A stretch of DNA of 22,987 nt, taken from contig WHUX01000488.1 of NCBI GenBank assembly GCA_015179025.1, positions 1 through 22,987 of the forward strand, in the 5' to 3' direction. This DNA comes from Terfezia claveryi. Its lineage: Eukaryota; Ascomycota; Pezizomycetes; Pezizales; Pezizaceae. Position 1 is the stretch's first letter; each line of letters begins with the position of its first letter. Below, one piece after another: positions 1 through 10,865 of this stretch. The position numbers were made by a program, and so were the translations under genes. The notes beneath the pieces are model-generated. The model had not been told where the DNA came from. It ran no database searches and saw only the letters and a list, made by a program, of their open reading frames with translations.

Positions 1-2783
1 GATGTAGAACCCATTACCAGAACTGCTGACCCCGCCACTGACCCCCCTACCGACAGATGTCCATATACCACTGACGTCACTAGGTGGCCTTTCACCAGAT
101 ATCAGGCTGGACAGCCTGTACACAAGTATCCATTTGTGAATTAGCACTCAGCCAGGTACAATCACCTCTATATATTTCTCTACACATAGGATTATAAGCT
201 TCCCCGCTTTTTTATCCTTAGCAAGGTTCCAAAGCACAGGATTGATGGTTTCTTCTATGACAACTTATTACTGAGTACGCTCGGCATCAGTCTGACGTCA
301 AAGGTCTCGTTCAAATTGGGGTACACGTTATGGAAGCAAATGGACAAAATGGTTGCAGATCCTGAGTAGACTACAGGATCTGTGCAATATGCATTATGTC
401 TGAAGTCTGATTTCTACTATCGGAACATAGTAGATTGCATTAAATATCTCTTGCGGCAGAGAGTATTTGTGATCCATGTGGTCTGGGAACTAGTGAGGTT
501 ATTTAATAAGGATAACGACCGAATATATTCCGAGATGAACACCACAACCTAGTGGTGGGAGTAACAGGTATGTTCCCTAATTATCCTACCATGGCTCCTT
601 GCTTACATCTTAAAGAAGCTCATTTCCATCAGGTCTACACTGGTCCCCATCCTTTTGGCATCGGACCAGACCCATCTTACAAACTTTTCTAGGGACAAGA
701 AATTTTAGCCCATATACATGAGCATAGGGAACATCAAGTCCACCATACACAATAAACCAACTATGAATACTTGGATCCCAATTGTACTATTACCTATCCC
801 CCCTAAGTGTCTCGACAAGATTCCTGACAACCCAGTCAAAGCACAGGAATTGGACGCCCTCCAGGTCACATATGAGATTCTAAGTTTCATCCTCAGCCCT
901 TTGGCTGACGCAGGATGTTAGGAAGGGATAGAAATGGTCTGCTGTGATGAGAAGGTATGCAAATGTGTACCTAGACTCTCTGCCTGGTTGGCCGATCACA
1001 TGGAGAATGTCATGATTCATGGCATTCTCACCAATCGATGCCCAGTTTGCATTGCCCCCTCAAATAAATTTGGAGACCTCCCGGATATGCTACACAACCT
1101 CCAGCAACACTCCTGGTATGCCACCACATACCGCAAGTCCAACCAGGCCGTACTACAAACTGACAGAGTCAAGCAGATTAACAATGCCCTTTGGCATGTC
1201 CCTAACCTCGAACCCCATACACTTGTTCACAGGGATACATTACATATACTATATCTGGGGATGCTAAAACACTTGATGAAATGGATCCTACAATTCCTGG
1301 ATTACATTAGACGCCCTACGGTTTTCAATCATATTTGGTCCTGATTGCCACCATTCCCGAGGTTTATGAGACCAAACAAAGCATACCGATCTGTCTCCCA
1401 ATGGTAAGGGAAAGAAATGCAGAACCTACTACGGGTACTTTTAGCAGTATTTGCTGCTGTACTCAGTCGGACCTCCGATGCCCCTGCTCTTGCGACCTGA
1501 CATAAAGCATTATACCATAATACAATATTGTATGTTAGGTATATCACTGACTTTATCCTAATTGCACAGTACAAGGTCCACACCTCAGGAACGATCCAAT
1601 CAATGAAGGATTATCTTGAAGACTTCCACAAATACAAGGAACTATTTCTTCAGTTTCGAGCATCCAAGTCCTCTAAAGCTGCAGCAACGTTGGCATCGAA
1701 AGACCTCTAAGCAGAATATCTCTGACTGCTTGCGTCAGAGAAATTACGTCCAGCGACCCAAACAAAATGGTGGAAGCTATAGCAGGAGCTACTGGAAGAG
1801 GCAGAGGAATTGGTCTATGACATGCTGACTAGTGGGGTGCACTACAATTTTCCAAAAATATATTTGATTTCACATTTTGTGGATCAAATTGCAGAATATG
1901 GATCTCTGCCGCAATTTTTGACAGATATCTGTAAGGCTTTACATAAGCCTCTCAAGGATGGATACTGGCGGAGCAATTATGTCAATGCGGTACCTCAAGT
2001 GATTCATACACACGAGCATACAATTTCGCCATGCACGAGAAGAATATTGCCCAATAGGTCACAGAGCTTCCCCATATACCCGATGAAATACGAACTATCC
2101 TTCATCTGATAACATGGGGTATACATCTGCCGAGAGAAGCTGCCCCTGACCAGACTAGACATAAGTTGCAAGTGCCAATAAATACAAAAGATATACATAA
2201 TCTGCAAACATTGCAGACACTATACCAGCTACCCAACCTACTTAGTCTTACAAGCACCTTTCTTGCATGCAATTACCCCCAGTCCACCAACCTAGAATCT
2301 GACATTACACATTTACAACACACCCTGGTGGAGGTATTTAACACCCTCTAAGTCACAGTTCTCACATTTAATGATGATGAGTACATATTACACTATCTGT
2401 AGTATACTGGAGGTAAGTTCCGAAACCAAGATAAAAGACATGACTGGGTATTTGTTCGACAGTGCATGTCTGCACTAGGGAAAGCCCTTGGTGGACTTGA
2501 CGGCAGGGTTCCTGCCCAACTAAATTCCATGTTCAAACTGCGAGTAGGAAACAATGATACGTACCACCTTGCATATGTTTCACTAATGACAGTAGTCGGG
2601 TCATCGACGCCAGATGGCCTAGAGGGTATGGTGCGCGTCGGCTTGCCGAAGAAGAATCAGGTAATAAGAATTGCCGACATAGAGGGCATGGCCTATCTCA
2701 TCCCCTTTTCTGATCAAGAGCTTTACATTGTTAATAACTGTATTGATCTCCATACATGGAATGATATTCATAATAGAAACTAG
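1..2783 (+). pseudogene. Plavaka-type DNA transposase relic, 5' end outside window
   Basis: Fragments in all three plus frames read in order as one Plavaka (CACTA-related, fungal) transposase. Near 90-130 is the RYQAG-PVHKYPF segment; at 515-560 RIYSEMNTTT-WWE; at 640-720 PILLASDQTHLTNFSRDKK followed by PIYMSIGNIKSTI. At 934-1344 come LADHMENVMIHGI, NRCPVC, NNALWHVP and LHILYLGMLKHLMKWI, the most diagnostic block. At 1590-1710 are YKVHTSGTIQSMKDYLEDF and FLQFRASKSSK. The C-terminal domain at 2432-2783 reads RHDWVFVRQ, GGLDGRVPAQLNSMFKLR, HLAYVS, GMAYLIPF and ends at TAG. Many in-frame stops are TAG where Trp or Gln is expected (for example FxPIY near 706), so the gene is dead. Assignment is from remembered family motifs; the frame breaks and the order of blocks are seen directly. 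Confidence 0.8.
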
Positions 2784-3185
2784 GGACCCAGTAGCATGCA
2801 GAATAATAATCAAGATATAGCTGGCAAAACAATACAAGAACTTGAATAGAATATATATAGAGTATTACGCAGTCAAATATGTATATCGTAAATCAGATAT
2901 GTGACGTCTAGGGAGTAATACAGACAGAGACAGATTGCCTGACAGAATGCTTGCATGTAATTAGTGTCTGACGCAAATGCCATGACGAATGGTGTCAGGA
3001 TCATATTCTGACATAGTGGGGGCTGTAGTATCGTCCAAATGGTTATCGCGACGCAGTTGTTGTGGTGGTAGTGTCGTCTGGACAGAGTTGCGATTCAGTA
3101 GTGCGTCCTAATGCACAGGACGCACAGGATGCAAAATGGCGTCCAGACGCTTGGTGTAGCGTCCGGACACCCAATTTTTTTTTTT
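2784..3185 (+). repeat. Plavaka 3' flank with subterminal GCGTCC/GGACGC repeats and hairpins
   Basis: Non-coding stretch after the transposase stop. From about 2900 to 3170 it holds many scattered, both-orientation copies of a GACGC/GCGTC-type motif: GTGACGTC at 2901, CTGACGC at 2968, TCGTCC at 3034, GCGACGC at 3049, TCGTCTGGAC at 3074, GCGTCC at 3103, GGACGC at 3118, GCGTCCAGACGC at 3139 and GCGTCCGGACAC near 3159. A perfect 9-bp stem is formed by 3101-3109 and 3117-3125. Clustered short subterminal repeats are typical of CACTA-like elements. The block ends in 11 T residues (3175-3185), directly against copia integrase sequence. I could not identify the exact terminal inverted repeat because the other end is outside the window. 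Confidence 0.55.
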
Positions 3186-3567
3186 GATGTAGCTGAATGC
3201 TTCAACTGAACAATACAGAATATGATGAGGGCTATGTTGACGAATATAGACAAAAGATTCTAGGCTGAAGCATGCTCAAGTTCAACCTATCTCCAAAATC
3301 GGTCACCTTATAGTGCTATTAAAGGGAAGACTCCCTACGAGGTCTTTTACAGCAATAAACCTACTATCTCTCACCTTCAACCTATCGGCAAGGAATGTTA
3401 TATACACATACCTAAGGAACGACAACCTGTGGACAGTAAACTCCTACCATGGGTTGAGAAAAGTATATTCATTGTTTATACTAATAGCACAGCTATCTAT
3501 AAGGTCCATGTACCTTCTAGAAAGCATACTTATACAGTTCGAGCATAAGATGTTTCTTTTGGACTGA
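3186..3567 (+). pseudogene. Ty1/copia integrase C-terminal fragment
   Basis: The reading begins abruptly with GVAE-like residues (Asp-Val-Ala-Glu-Cys-Phe-Asn, then TGA for Arg). This is the segment carrying the last acidic residue of the integrase D,D-35-E triad, Glu at 3195-3197. It continues TIQNMMRAML, KRF then TAG (Trp expected) AEA, YLQNRSPYSAIKGKTPYEVFY, then KPTISHLQPIGKECYIHIPKE and PWVEKSIFIVYTNSTAIYKVHVPS. The first part of the integrase, Gag, protease and 5' LTR are absent, and the cut lies exactly at the oligo-T end of the Plavaka flank. TGA for Arg (CGA) and TAG for Trp are C-to-T type changes. Confidence 0.85.
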
Positions 3568-4228
3568 GTACAATTCTAGAAGGGGTACCTCTACCTACAT
3601 CTAACTTGACTAATCTATCACAGTTACCAACTACGAATACTCCTCCTCCTACTGCTTCTCCACTTGAAGTAATCCCATACACTAGCTCAGAATTTCCAAA
3701 CAAATATTTCTAGCAACAATGGTATATACGAAATCTAAAACAAGCAGAAGAATGGTATTTCAAGGGACACCCACTCGTTCATGAAGCATGGTTCCCTGGT
3801 ATGACTCTTTCCCACCTGACTGAAACAATATCGGACACAACTACTTCCTCACTATCTATTCCTCTAACATTAACTGCAATGTTATCTTCCCCTCCACTAG
3901 CTTCTGAACCTATTTCCAAACCAACTCCACAAGTTCACTTACCTCTTCCACCTCAAAATCGAGATAAATATTTATTACTTAATTTACTTCCTCAAGACCT
4001 TTGACAATCTTTACCCGATGACTCTAACGATGGAAACTTCACCCAAATCGTTAGCGGAAAAATAGTTAGACTTACAACCATTACTAAGGCAGGTCAAGCT
4101 GTTTTTAAGACAATTAAATTCGGAACTGCACAAGCTCCTATTGTCCTTATAATTGGTACAAAGATACAGTTTGATAGTCATTCTAGATTAATCGAAGACC
4201 CACCTGAAGTCATTGATGAGGATAATGA
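3568..4228 (+). other. Degenerate copia integrase-RT linker
   Basis: Between the integrase and the reverse transcriptase the sequence is low-complexity, rich in Ser, Thr and Pro codons (for example 3640-3660 and 3800-3990). That fits the variable linker of copia Pol proteins. Frames change several times and no domain is recognisable. The segment 4160-4228 becomes acidic (EDPPEVIDEDNEED) just before the RT, as is common in these elements. Confidence 0.5.
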
Positions 4229-5840
4229 AGAAGATAAAGTATTGATTGCTTTAGTCTTATAACATGGTAATGAACCTCAAACCTTTAAACACTGGCAGGT
4301 TCTTAATTCACCTGATAAAGAAAAATGGAGAAAGGCTATGAGCGATGAGTTGGAAGCTATGAAGGATCAAGATGTTTAGAAAGTGTTTCCAACACTATAG
4401 GATAGGAATATTATAGGAAGCAAGTGGGTATTTAAGATTAAGCGAGATGCTAATAGGAATATTGATCGGTACAAGGCTCGTCTAGTTGCACAAGGTTTCT
4501 CACAACAACCCAACATAGACTTTGATGAAATCTTTTCTCCTGTTGTCCGATATAACTCTCTTCACCTTCTCATTGCTTTATCTGCCCACTTCTAATGGGA
4601 ACCTCAACAAATGGATATCAAAGCAGCCTTCCTTTACGGCTCTTTGAATGAAATTATCTACATGCATCTCCTAGAAAGCACCTGTATTGATGGCATATGT
4701 GCTAAACTTAACTGATCTATTTATGGATTAAAGCAGTCTCCTCGTCAGTGGTATGGATGATTAATATCTTTTCTCCTGACAATATTTTTCTCTGCTTGTG
4801 CCTTTAACCCCTATGTCTTTGTCCATAAGTCTGGCACAATTATACTCACCCTTTATGTCAACGATATTACTCTATTCGGATATAAAGACTTAGCCATTAT
4901 GAAGTCTACCAAACAGTCACTCAAATGAGAGTTTAAGTTAACTGATATGGGTAACTTACATTGGCTTCTAGGAATTGGAATTGAGTACTCTAAGCATAGT
5001 ATCACACTATCCCAATCCTTCTATATCGACAAGATCCTTGAATGTTTCAGTATGATGGACTGTAATTCCATCACTCTTCCTCTTGACTCAAACCATACTC
5101 TTAGACAATACACAGATAAAGATGAGGTTACTGACATCTCCCTCTATCAACAAATTATTGGATCACTCATGTATGCAGTTATTGGCACACGTCCTGACCT
5201 GGCTTACTCTATAATTGTTATCTTACAATTCTCTCACAAACCATTGAAGGATTACCTTGGAGCAGTTAAACGTATCCTACGCTACCTTATAGGTGCTTGC
5301 GAACTTACCTTGACCTACAAACTCAGACAACTTCTTTCACTCGAAGAATTTACTGATTAAGACTTTGCTAGATGTCATAACACTTAATGGTCGACCTTAG
5401 GATATATCTACAAGCTCGCCTCTTGTACCATCTGCTGGAGATCACAAAAACAAAAATGCGTGACAATCTCTACTACTGATGCAAAATACATTGCTAGTTC
5501 CACTACTGCTAAACAACAAATTTGGCTTCAGAATGCATTAAGTGAGCTCTCTATCAAAGATATTCTCTCGGCCCTCTCTTGTAACAATAACAGCTCTATC
5601 GACCTGTCTCATAATCCTCAAATCTCCGATAAGTTAAAGCATATTGACATTACTTACCACTTCGTCTGCAAACTTATTAACTCTAGTACTATCATACTGT
5701 TACACATTCCTGGTGAACACAACCCTGTGGATATATATACAAAAGCCTTTCCTGGTCTACAGTTCTTGTATCTCAAAGGATTAATCATAAGATTTCAAGT
5801 TAGAAAGAGTATTGAAAATAAACATTTCCTTTTGATATAG
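4229..5840 (+). pseudogene. Ty1/copia reverse transcriptase and RNase H relic
   Basis: One plus frame carries the copia RT with stops: KEKWRKAMSDELEAMKDQDV (4318-4377), GSKWVFKIKRDANRNIDRYK, ARLVAQGFSQQPNIDFDEIF (4474-4533), MDIKAAFLYGSLNE, SIYGLKQSPRQWY, then the catalytic box reading YVND at 4854-4865 where the family has YVDD, so catalysis is lost. The RT connection continues open from 4947 (LHWLLGIGIEYSK, LYQQIIGSLMYA, TRPDLAYSI). RNase H follows with STTDAKYIASSTTAKQQIWL at 5463, DKLKHIDITYHFV and PVDIYTKAF near 5725-5750, ending at TAG 5838. Stops include TGA for Arg at 4711, 4756 and 4926 and TAA for Gln near 4593. Family assignment is firm; the copy is inactive. Confidence 0.9.
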
Positions 5841-6440
5841 TTAAGTATTTCCATACAATATATCTTTCTCTTTTATAATTACTTCCATATTATACTGATA
5901 CCCAATATGGATACTTGCTACCCGATTAAAGATATCTGTATTATTTCTTTCATATGTGTTTACATATTCCTATTATCTTTGCTTACTTTCCTAACTTAGT
6001 ATCTATTATCATTGCATAATGCTGCTTTACTATATAAGGTTACTGCTTACTTGTCTCAGTTGTTATGACTTAACAATCACCTCTTCTATGACTTTCTGTT
6101 ATATTCGTTAACTCAAATTACTGTCTTAGTCGCATACCTCTTTGTATTTCTTCATTTATATGTGCACGATATACTATTTTTAGGTTATGTAACTTAGACT
6201 CTCTTACTAGATCTTTACCCTCAACTCGTACTATTATATACGAGTTTCCTACTCCTATATCTAGTTCCATACACTTCTCGATTAGACTCAATAGACTGTC
6301 TACTCTCGACATAGTTTTACTATCAGCTATCTCGCACTTCTGCTCACTCGTACTCTCTGGTTAAACAGTACTACTATCTACCACTACTCCCTCTATAATT
6401 ACTACCATGATACCTCCGCTCATAGTAACCTTTCAATATC
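5841..6440. other. AT-rich non-coding segment, possible copia 3' LTR
   Basis: No coding signal in 600 bases. It directly follows the copia RNase H stop, where the polypurine tract and 3' LTR would be expected. A TATA-like CTATATAAGG lies at 6030-6039, in keeping with an LTR promoter. No partner LTR exists in the window because the 5' half of the element is missing, so LTR ends cannot be fixed. The end at 6440 is where similarity to the gypsy LTR begins. Confidence 0.3.
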
Positions 6441-6608
6441 TCTTGCCTTTTGCCTCTTGCCTCTTGCCTCATGCCTCTTGTCCTTGCCCCCCCTGTTCTA
6501 GTCTTCCCTTAATCACACACGTAGCGTTCCTATGTATGTATCTTACCATAGCCCTGCTCTTGCTCCGGTATACCCCTTGGTTGCCTTGTCCCCAGAGCCA
6601 TTATTACA
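6440..6608 (+). repeat. Gypsy copy A, 3' part of 5' LTR
   Basis: Similar to the last 160 bases of copy B's LTRs read on the minus strand. Shared blocks include CACACACGTAGCGTTCCTA (6511-6529), GTATACCCCTTGG-TGCCTTGTCCCCAGAGCCATT and the terminal ACA at 6606-6608. The upstream 350 bases of the LTR, with its hairpins, are missing, and the boundary near 6440 is diffuse. After the LTR comes CTACATTGGAT, matching CTACGTTGGAT of copy B; a primer-binding site starting at TGG a few bases inside is possible but unproven. Confidence 0.7.
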
Positions 6609-7443
6609 CTACATTGGATTCTTTTGAACTAACTAGTATGCAGTCATGTCAGGAGCAGCTCTCCCACCACCCGCCATCAGGTTCCAGACCTAGAGAAGCT
6701 TCCCTATATCCTTAGGCCCAAACAAATTGAATGTCTATCATCGAGAAATCATCGATATTTTTGAGACTATATATGCTATTGAGGCCGAACTCAACAATAG
6801 CCTAGCCATGGCTGAATAAAAACTGAGATCTGCTAATGAAGAGATCATAGTCCTCCAGATGGATCTTGACCATGTAAACCTTGCCCTGGTTAACGAACGG
6901 ACTATGGTCCAAAACCTCACCCCTGCTCTAGGGAACCTCGCAATACCAACAGCAGCTAGTAGTAATTAGACCAAAAGTATTTCAACTCCCCTCAAGTTCA
7001 ATAGGGACCAGGTTCATCTACAAGCCTGGAAAAATACAGTCAACTTCAAACTAAACGGGGATTCTGTCAGGTTCCCGTCAGAACAACATTGACTGGTATA
7101 CATTTTTGCCTTGCTAGAGGGGAAAGCTTGTAACCAGATCTAGCCATATATCTTTGAAACTGGAATTAAGCTTAACAATATCTCGGTCCTTATGTCAATC
7201 CTGGATAAGGTGTTCGAGGACCCTGATGCTATTGGCACTGCTAGTAGAGCCCTACAAGCCCTCAGGCAGAAAAATATCGATCTATCTACTTATGTAGTAG
7301 AATTCTCAAGACTGGCAGCAGAGGTCCAATGGAATGACCAGTCCAAACTATAGCAATTCCAGGAAGGGCTAAATGACGAAATCCAGCAGGCTATAGTCAG
7401 CCTCTCGGAAGCCAAAACCCTTGATGAATTGATTGACTAGGCT

Positions 7444-8205
7444 AGTGTGCACATTAGCCCGAGTTGAGGTGAGTTTGCCAACTATTTTTCCTACTCAATA
7501 CTGATTCGCGCCAATGGCATTTTATAAGAAGCAAGCTCGCACTGACTTGCCAGCTACTCAGGAGTACTCGCCAAGCCCTTTTGTTACAGAGAATAGGCTA
7601 GTATCTTACCTACACCATCCATATATACATAAAATTCATGCATTTCTGGCTTATATATATATATGGAATTTATTCATTCGTGGCTTAATATATATATGGA
7701 GTTTGTGCATTCCCAGCTAGTACATACCTAATCCATGTATATATATATAGGCCGTGAATGCATGATTTCTATGTATATATAGAGGCTACAAATATACAAT
7801 ATAGAGGCCATGAATGCATGATTTTCATATATATATATATGCAATGAATGTATGATTTCCATATATAGATATAAGCTATAAATGTATGACTTCCAGGCAT
7901 ATATGTAAGGGGCAAATGCATGATTTCTATGTATATATATAAGCTGTAAACATATGACTTCCATGTATATATATAAGCTAAGAATGTATGATTTCCATCT
8001 ATATATGGGTGGTGAAGGGAGGCTTTCAGCCTATTCCCCATAACAAAAAGGCTTGGTGAGTACTCGTCGGCTGCTCGGCTCTGGCCCGAGTATTCCAAAG
8101 AATTATGTAGCCAACTCGCTGAGTTTGTAGGTTGGGCAAAACTCGGCCATCAGCATGAGTCTTAGCAAGTCTGCATAGGGAAAACTTACCTCGGTGCACA
8201 TGCTA
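7444..8205. mobile_element. Foldback (MULE-like) MITE inserted in gag
   Basis: A 762-bp non-coding element bounded by a 9-bp target duplication: GACTAGGCT at 7435-7443 and GACCAGGCT at 8206-8214. Copy B has the uninterrupted site (GACCAGGCT read on the minus strand near 15786-15794). The ends are long imperfect inverted repeats. The left begins AGTGTGCACATTAG; the right, reverse-complemented, begins TAGCATGTGCACCGAGG. Further in, left GTACTCGCCAAGCC, TTTTGTTACAGAGAATAGG and CACCATCCATATATA are mirrored on the right at 7992-8062. Inside is a ladder of AT-rich units (see 7620-8005). Long TIRs with a 9-bp duplication fit non-autonomous Mutator-like elements. The single C/T difference between the duplicated sites shows mutation continued after insertion. 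Confidence 0.8.
7620..8005. repeat. Inverted AT-rich minisatellite inside the foldback element
   Basis: Units of roughly 40-48 bp contain TATATATATAAGC, GAATGYATGATTTCC and CATGTATATA. In the right two thirds (about 7736-8005) there are around six units in one orientation (CATGATTTC at 7763, 7817, 7919 and variants between). In the left third (about 7620-7710) two or three units run in the opposite orientation (GGCTTATATATATATATGG, GGCTTAATATATATATGG). The whole element can therefore fold into one long hairpin. Apparent open frames here on either strand are Ile/Tyr-rich by-products of the repeat. Confidence 0.75.
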
Positions 8206-8599
8206 GACCAGGCTTCCCGGGTAGAACAGCAGATGTCCTGACTCTGCAACTGCTCCTTGTTCAGGCCAGCACTCCATGTCCTAAAACCCCAGCTTTAGTA
8301 ACATCATGCCACCAAAACAGCTAAGGCCCCTGCCTTCGCTAATAATCTAGCATGTACATTGCTAGTGGCAGGGGGGCCTACCTCCATGGATCTCTCATCT
8401 GGAAGGCCTCATCTAACCCAGAAGGAAAGAGACTGGCACTGCCACAATGAGTTATGCATTGCATGTGGAAAAGGGGATCACTTCATTGTAGCTTGTCTTT
8501 TGAGAAAGAATCGCTCCCTAGCCATACATGAAGTATCCGAGACTCTAGAGGAGTCGGGAATAGTGGAGTCCCTTGCCTAGTTGCTGACACTAGTAAGGG

Positions 8600-9323
8600 A
8601 CCTATTTTGAGTCATTTCTCTTTGTCTGCATTTTCTTTGCCTACATCTATATCTGTTAATGAGTCTCGCCTGTTTGGTGAGCACTTCATTGTACCTATAA
8701 CTGTTAAGTTCAAGGATAAAATAGTAGTTATATCAACTCTTATAAATTGTGGTACTTTAGGAATAGCATACATTAACTAGACCTTTGTTAGTAAAAACTC
8801 TATACTAACCTCCAAGCTAAAGACCCCCCACCTTCTTGATATCATTAACGGCCGCCCTATCTCTTCTGGAGTGATTACTGACTTTGTATACCTACCCAGT
8901 GCCATAAGTGATCACTTGGAAGATCTCTCAAAATTCGTAATCAAGCTAAAGTACCCTATTGTTCTGGGGATTCCGTAGCTAAGGATGCATGATGTCTCTG
9001 TCAACTTTGGATTATATACCCTGCAGTTTAATGGTCCCTATAGCAAGAAGTATTATAGAAGTCTAAGAATTGCTGTTACTAGGCTGTGTGTACTGCCACC
9101 CCCCATAGTCCACCCAACCCAGGTAGTATATCAGACTGCCCATATCAATACTGTGACTTCCACTGTCTCCCCTGTCTCCTCTGTCTCCTCTATCTCCTCT
9201 GTCTCCCCTGTCTCCCCCCTAATTTCTCTCTACCCCCCTGCTCCACCAGTTCCCTTAAAGCCCCTAAATATTAACTTTATTGAACGAGAGCTTTTACTTA
9301 CCTTACTAGGAGGCACAGGCTGA
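8600..9323 (+). pseudogene. Gypsy copy A protease and protease-RT linker
   Basis: Frame is -1 relative to Gag, as in copy B. From 8625 it reads FSLPTSISV-ESRLFGEHFIVPI, then the aspartic-protease motif at 8745-8756. That motif now reads Asn-Cys-Gly-Thr where copy B has Asp-Cys-Gly-Ala, so the catalytic Asp is gone. YPIVLGIP at 8952-8975 and LRMHDVSVNFGLYTLQF near 8982-9030 match copy B. The linker at 9163-9219 is a nine-base imperfect repeat (GTCTCCTCT / GTCTCCCCT) coding Ser-Val-Ser/Pro runs, followed by PLKPLNINFI. In-frame TAG at 8779 and 8976 stand where copy B has Gln and Trp. Confidence 0.75.
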
Positions 9324-10865
9324 AGGCTCATGCCTTCTCTATATATGATGTAAACCTGGAAATCAATAGGACAAGGTCCAAAGAAGAATAAAAGTCTATG
9401 GTCCTAGATGAATATCACCAGTTTCTTGACCTGTTCTCGAAAAAGGTCGCAGAAAAGCTTGCCCCCCATTGACCATATGACCACACAATTCCACTGATAG
9501 AAGGTTAAATCTCTCCCTATGGGCCTCTCTATGGAATATTCCAGGTAGAGTTGGAAGTCTTGAAAAAATATTTAGAGGAAAATCTTAAAAAGAACTTCAT
9601 TCGCTATAGCTCCTCACTAGTGGGTACCCCTGTGCTATTTGTGAAGAAGTCAGATGGCTCTCTTTAGTTGTGTGTAAATTATCATAGCCTGAACAAATTA
9701 ATAGTTAAGAACAGATACCTCTTGCCCCTAATATAGGAGACGTTAGCTAGGCTTTCCAAGGCAAAATGGTTCACTAAATTGGATCTGAGAGGGGCTTATA
9801 ACCTGGTACAGATTGCTAAGGGGGAGGAGTAGAAAATAGCCTTCCGGACACATTATGGCCACTTTGAGTACAACATCATATCCTTCAGCTTAACCAATGC
9901 CCCGGTCTTCTTCCAATACTTAATCAATGACACCTTACGAGACTTCCTAGATGTATTCTATATGGCTTACTTAGATAATATCCTAATCTATTCAGATACA
10001 CTAGCAGAGCACAAAATCCATGTTCGACAAGTCCTAGAAAAGCTGAAACAAGTAGGGTTGTACTTAAAGCCCAAGAAATATGAATTCCATATCCAAAAGG
10101 TGAAGTATCTGGGCTTAATAATCATAACTGAAGGTATCAGAATAAATGCTGCAAAAGTCATGGCAATCCAGGAATGGGAAATCACTACCAATTTCAAGGA
10201 CATGCAGGCCTTCCTGGGTTTTGCCAACTTCTATCGCCAGTTCATTCTGGGATATTCGAAGATCGTGGCAATATTGATAGCATTAACCAAGACCAAGGGT
10301 ATTAAAAGAGGCTAATACTTCTAGTAGAGTCTAGAAGCCTAGTCTCTCTTTGAGAAGCTCAAGGAAGAATTCTGCTCAGCCTCAATCCTTACCCACTTTG
10401 ACACTAACAGTAAGTGTATCATAGAAACAGATGCCTCTGATTATGTGTCTGCCGGAATCCTGTCCCAGTATGTCAATAGTATTCTCCACCCAGTAGCCTA
10501 TTTCTCCAAAAAGCACACTCCAGCAGAGTGTAATTACAAAATCTATAATAAGAAGTTAATGGCTATTGTACAAGCATTTAAGGAATGGAGGCCTAACTTG
10601 GAATCAGTAAAGGGAATCATAGAGGTTCTCTCAGATCACAAGAACCTGTAGTACTTCATAACCACCAAATTGCTGAACTGCTTATAGGCTAAGTAGTTGG
10701 AATTCCTTTCTCGGTTTAACTTTAAGATCAGATACCGTTCCGGGAATGCTGGTAGCAAGCTAGATACATTGACTAGGAGATCAGGAAACCTCCCTAAAGG
10801 AGGAGATGAAAGGCTAAAATACCAGAATCAGGTGGTACTAAAGCCGGAAAATCTCAATATAGCCA
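9324..10865 (+). pseudogene. Gypsy copy A reverse transcriptase and RNase H
   Basis: Gypsy RT in order: DHTIPLIEG (9481-9507), [20 protein letters not shown] (9520-9579), [20 protein letters not shown] (9598-9657), KNRYLLPLI, AKWFTKLDLRGAYNLVQIA (9760-9816), and the catalytic box at 9968-9979. The box reads YLDN instead of YLDD. Then come [34 protein letters not shown] and [13 protein letters not shown]. RNase H reads [17 protein letters not shown] at 10425-10475, [17 protein letters not shown] and VLSDHKNL at 10627-10650. Many TAG codons replace Gln/Trp (for example 9829, where copy B has TGG). The reading ends at 10865 against copy B's LTR. Confidence 0.85.

Larger units (their letters stand above)
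6646..8580 (+). pseudogene. Gypsy copy A Gag, interrupted by foldback element
   Basis: Starts at ATG 6646 and aligns codon by codon with copy B's Gag. It has a heptad-like helical N-terminal part (about residues 30-90), then a retrotransposon Gag core with LTPLKFNRDQ-type sequence (ending near TPLKFNRD at 6990-7014), FPSEQH, and LSTYVVEFSRLAAEVQW. The frame is cut at 7444 by a 762-bp insertion and resumes at 8206 after a 9-bp duplication. The 771 bases added are a multiple of three, so the zinc knuckle stays in frame. The knuckle is intact: Cys-X2-Cys-X4-His-X4-Cys at 8455-8496. Without the insertion Gag would be 388 codons, against 390 in copy B. Several in-frame TAG, TAA and TGA codons make it non-functional. 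Confidence 0.85.
6440..10865 (+). mobile_element. Ty3/gypsy copy A (plus strand), truncated and heavily mutated
   Basis: This stretch aligns end to end with the reverse complement of about 13150-16760, so it is a second copy of the same gypsy family. It has the 3' portion of the 5' LTR, gag, protease, RT and RNase H. It stops at 10865 in the linker after RNase H, where copy B's 3' LTR begins. The missing integrase and 3' LTR are expected on the far side of copy B, outside the window. It holds more in-frame stops than copy B, and most differences between the copies are transitions making copy A more A/T-rich. It is therefore probably the older insertion. Confidence 0.85.

Noticed and set aside
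7728..8098. Ile/Tyr/His-rich minus-strand open frames
   Set aside because: They are translations of the AT-rich minisatellite inside the foldback element.
7444..8205. Tc1/mariner MITE with TA duplication
   Set aside because: TA flanks both ends, but comparison with the empty site in copy B shows a 9-bp duplication, which fits a Mutator-like element better.
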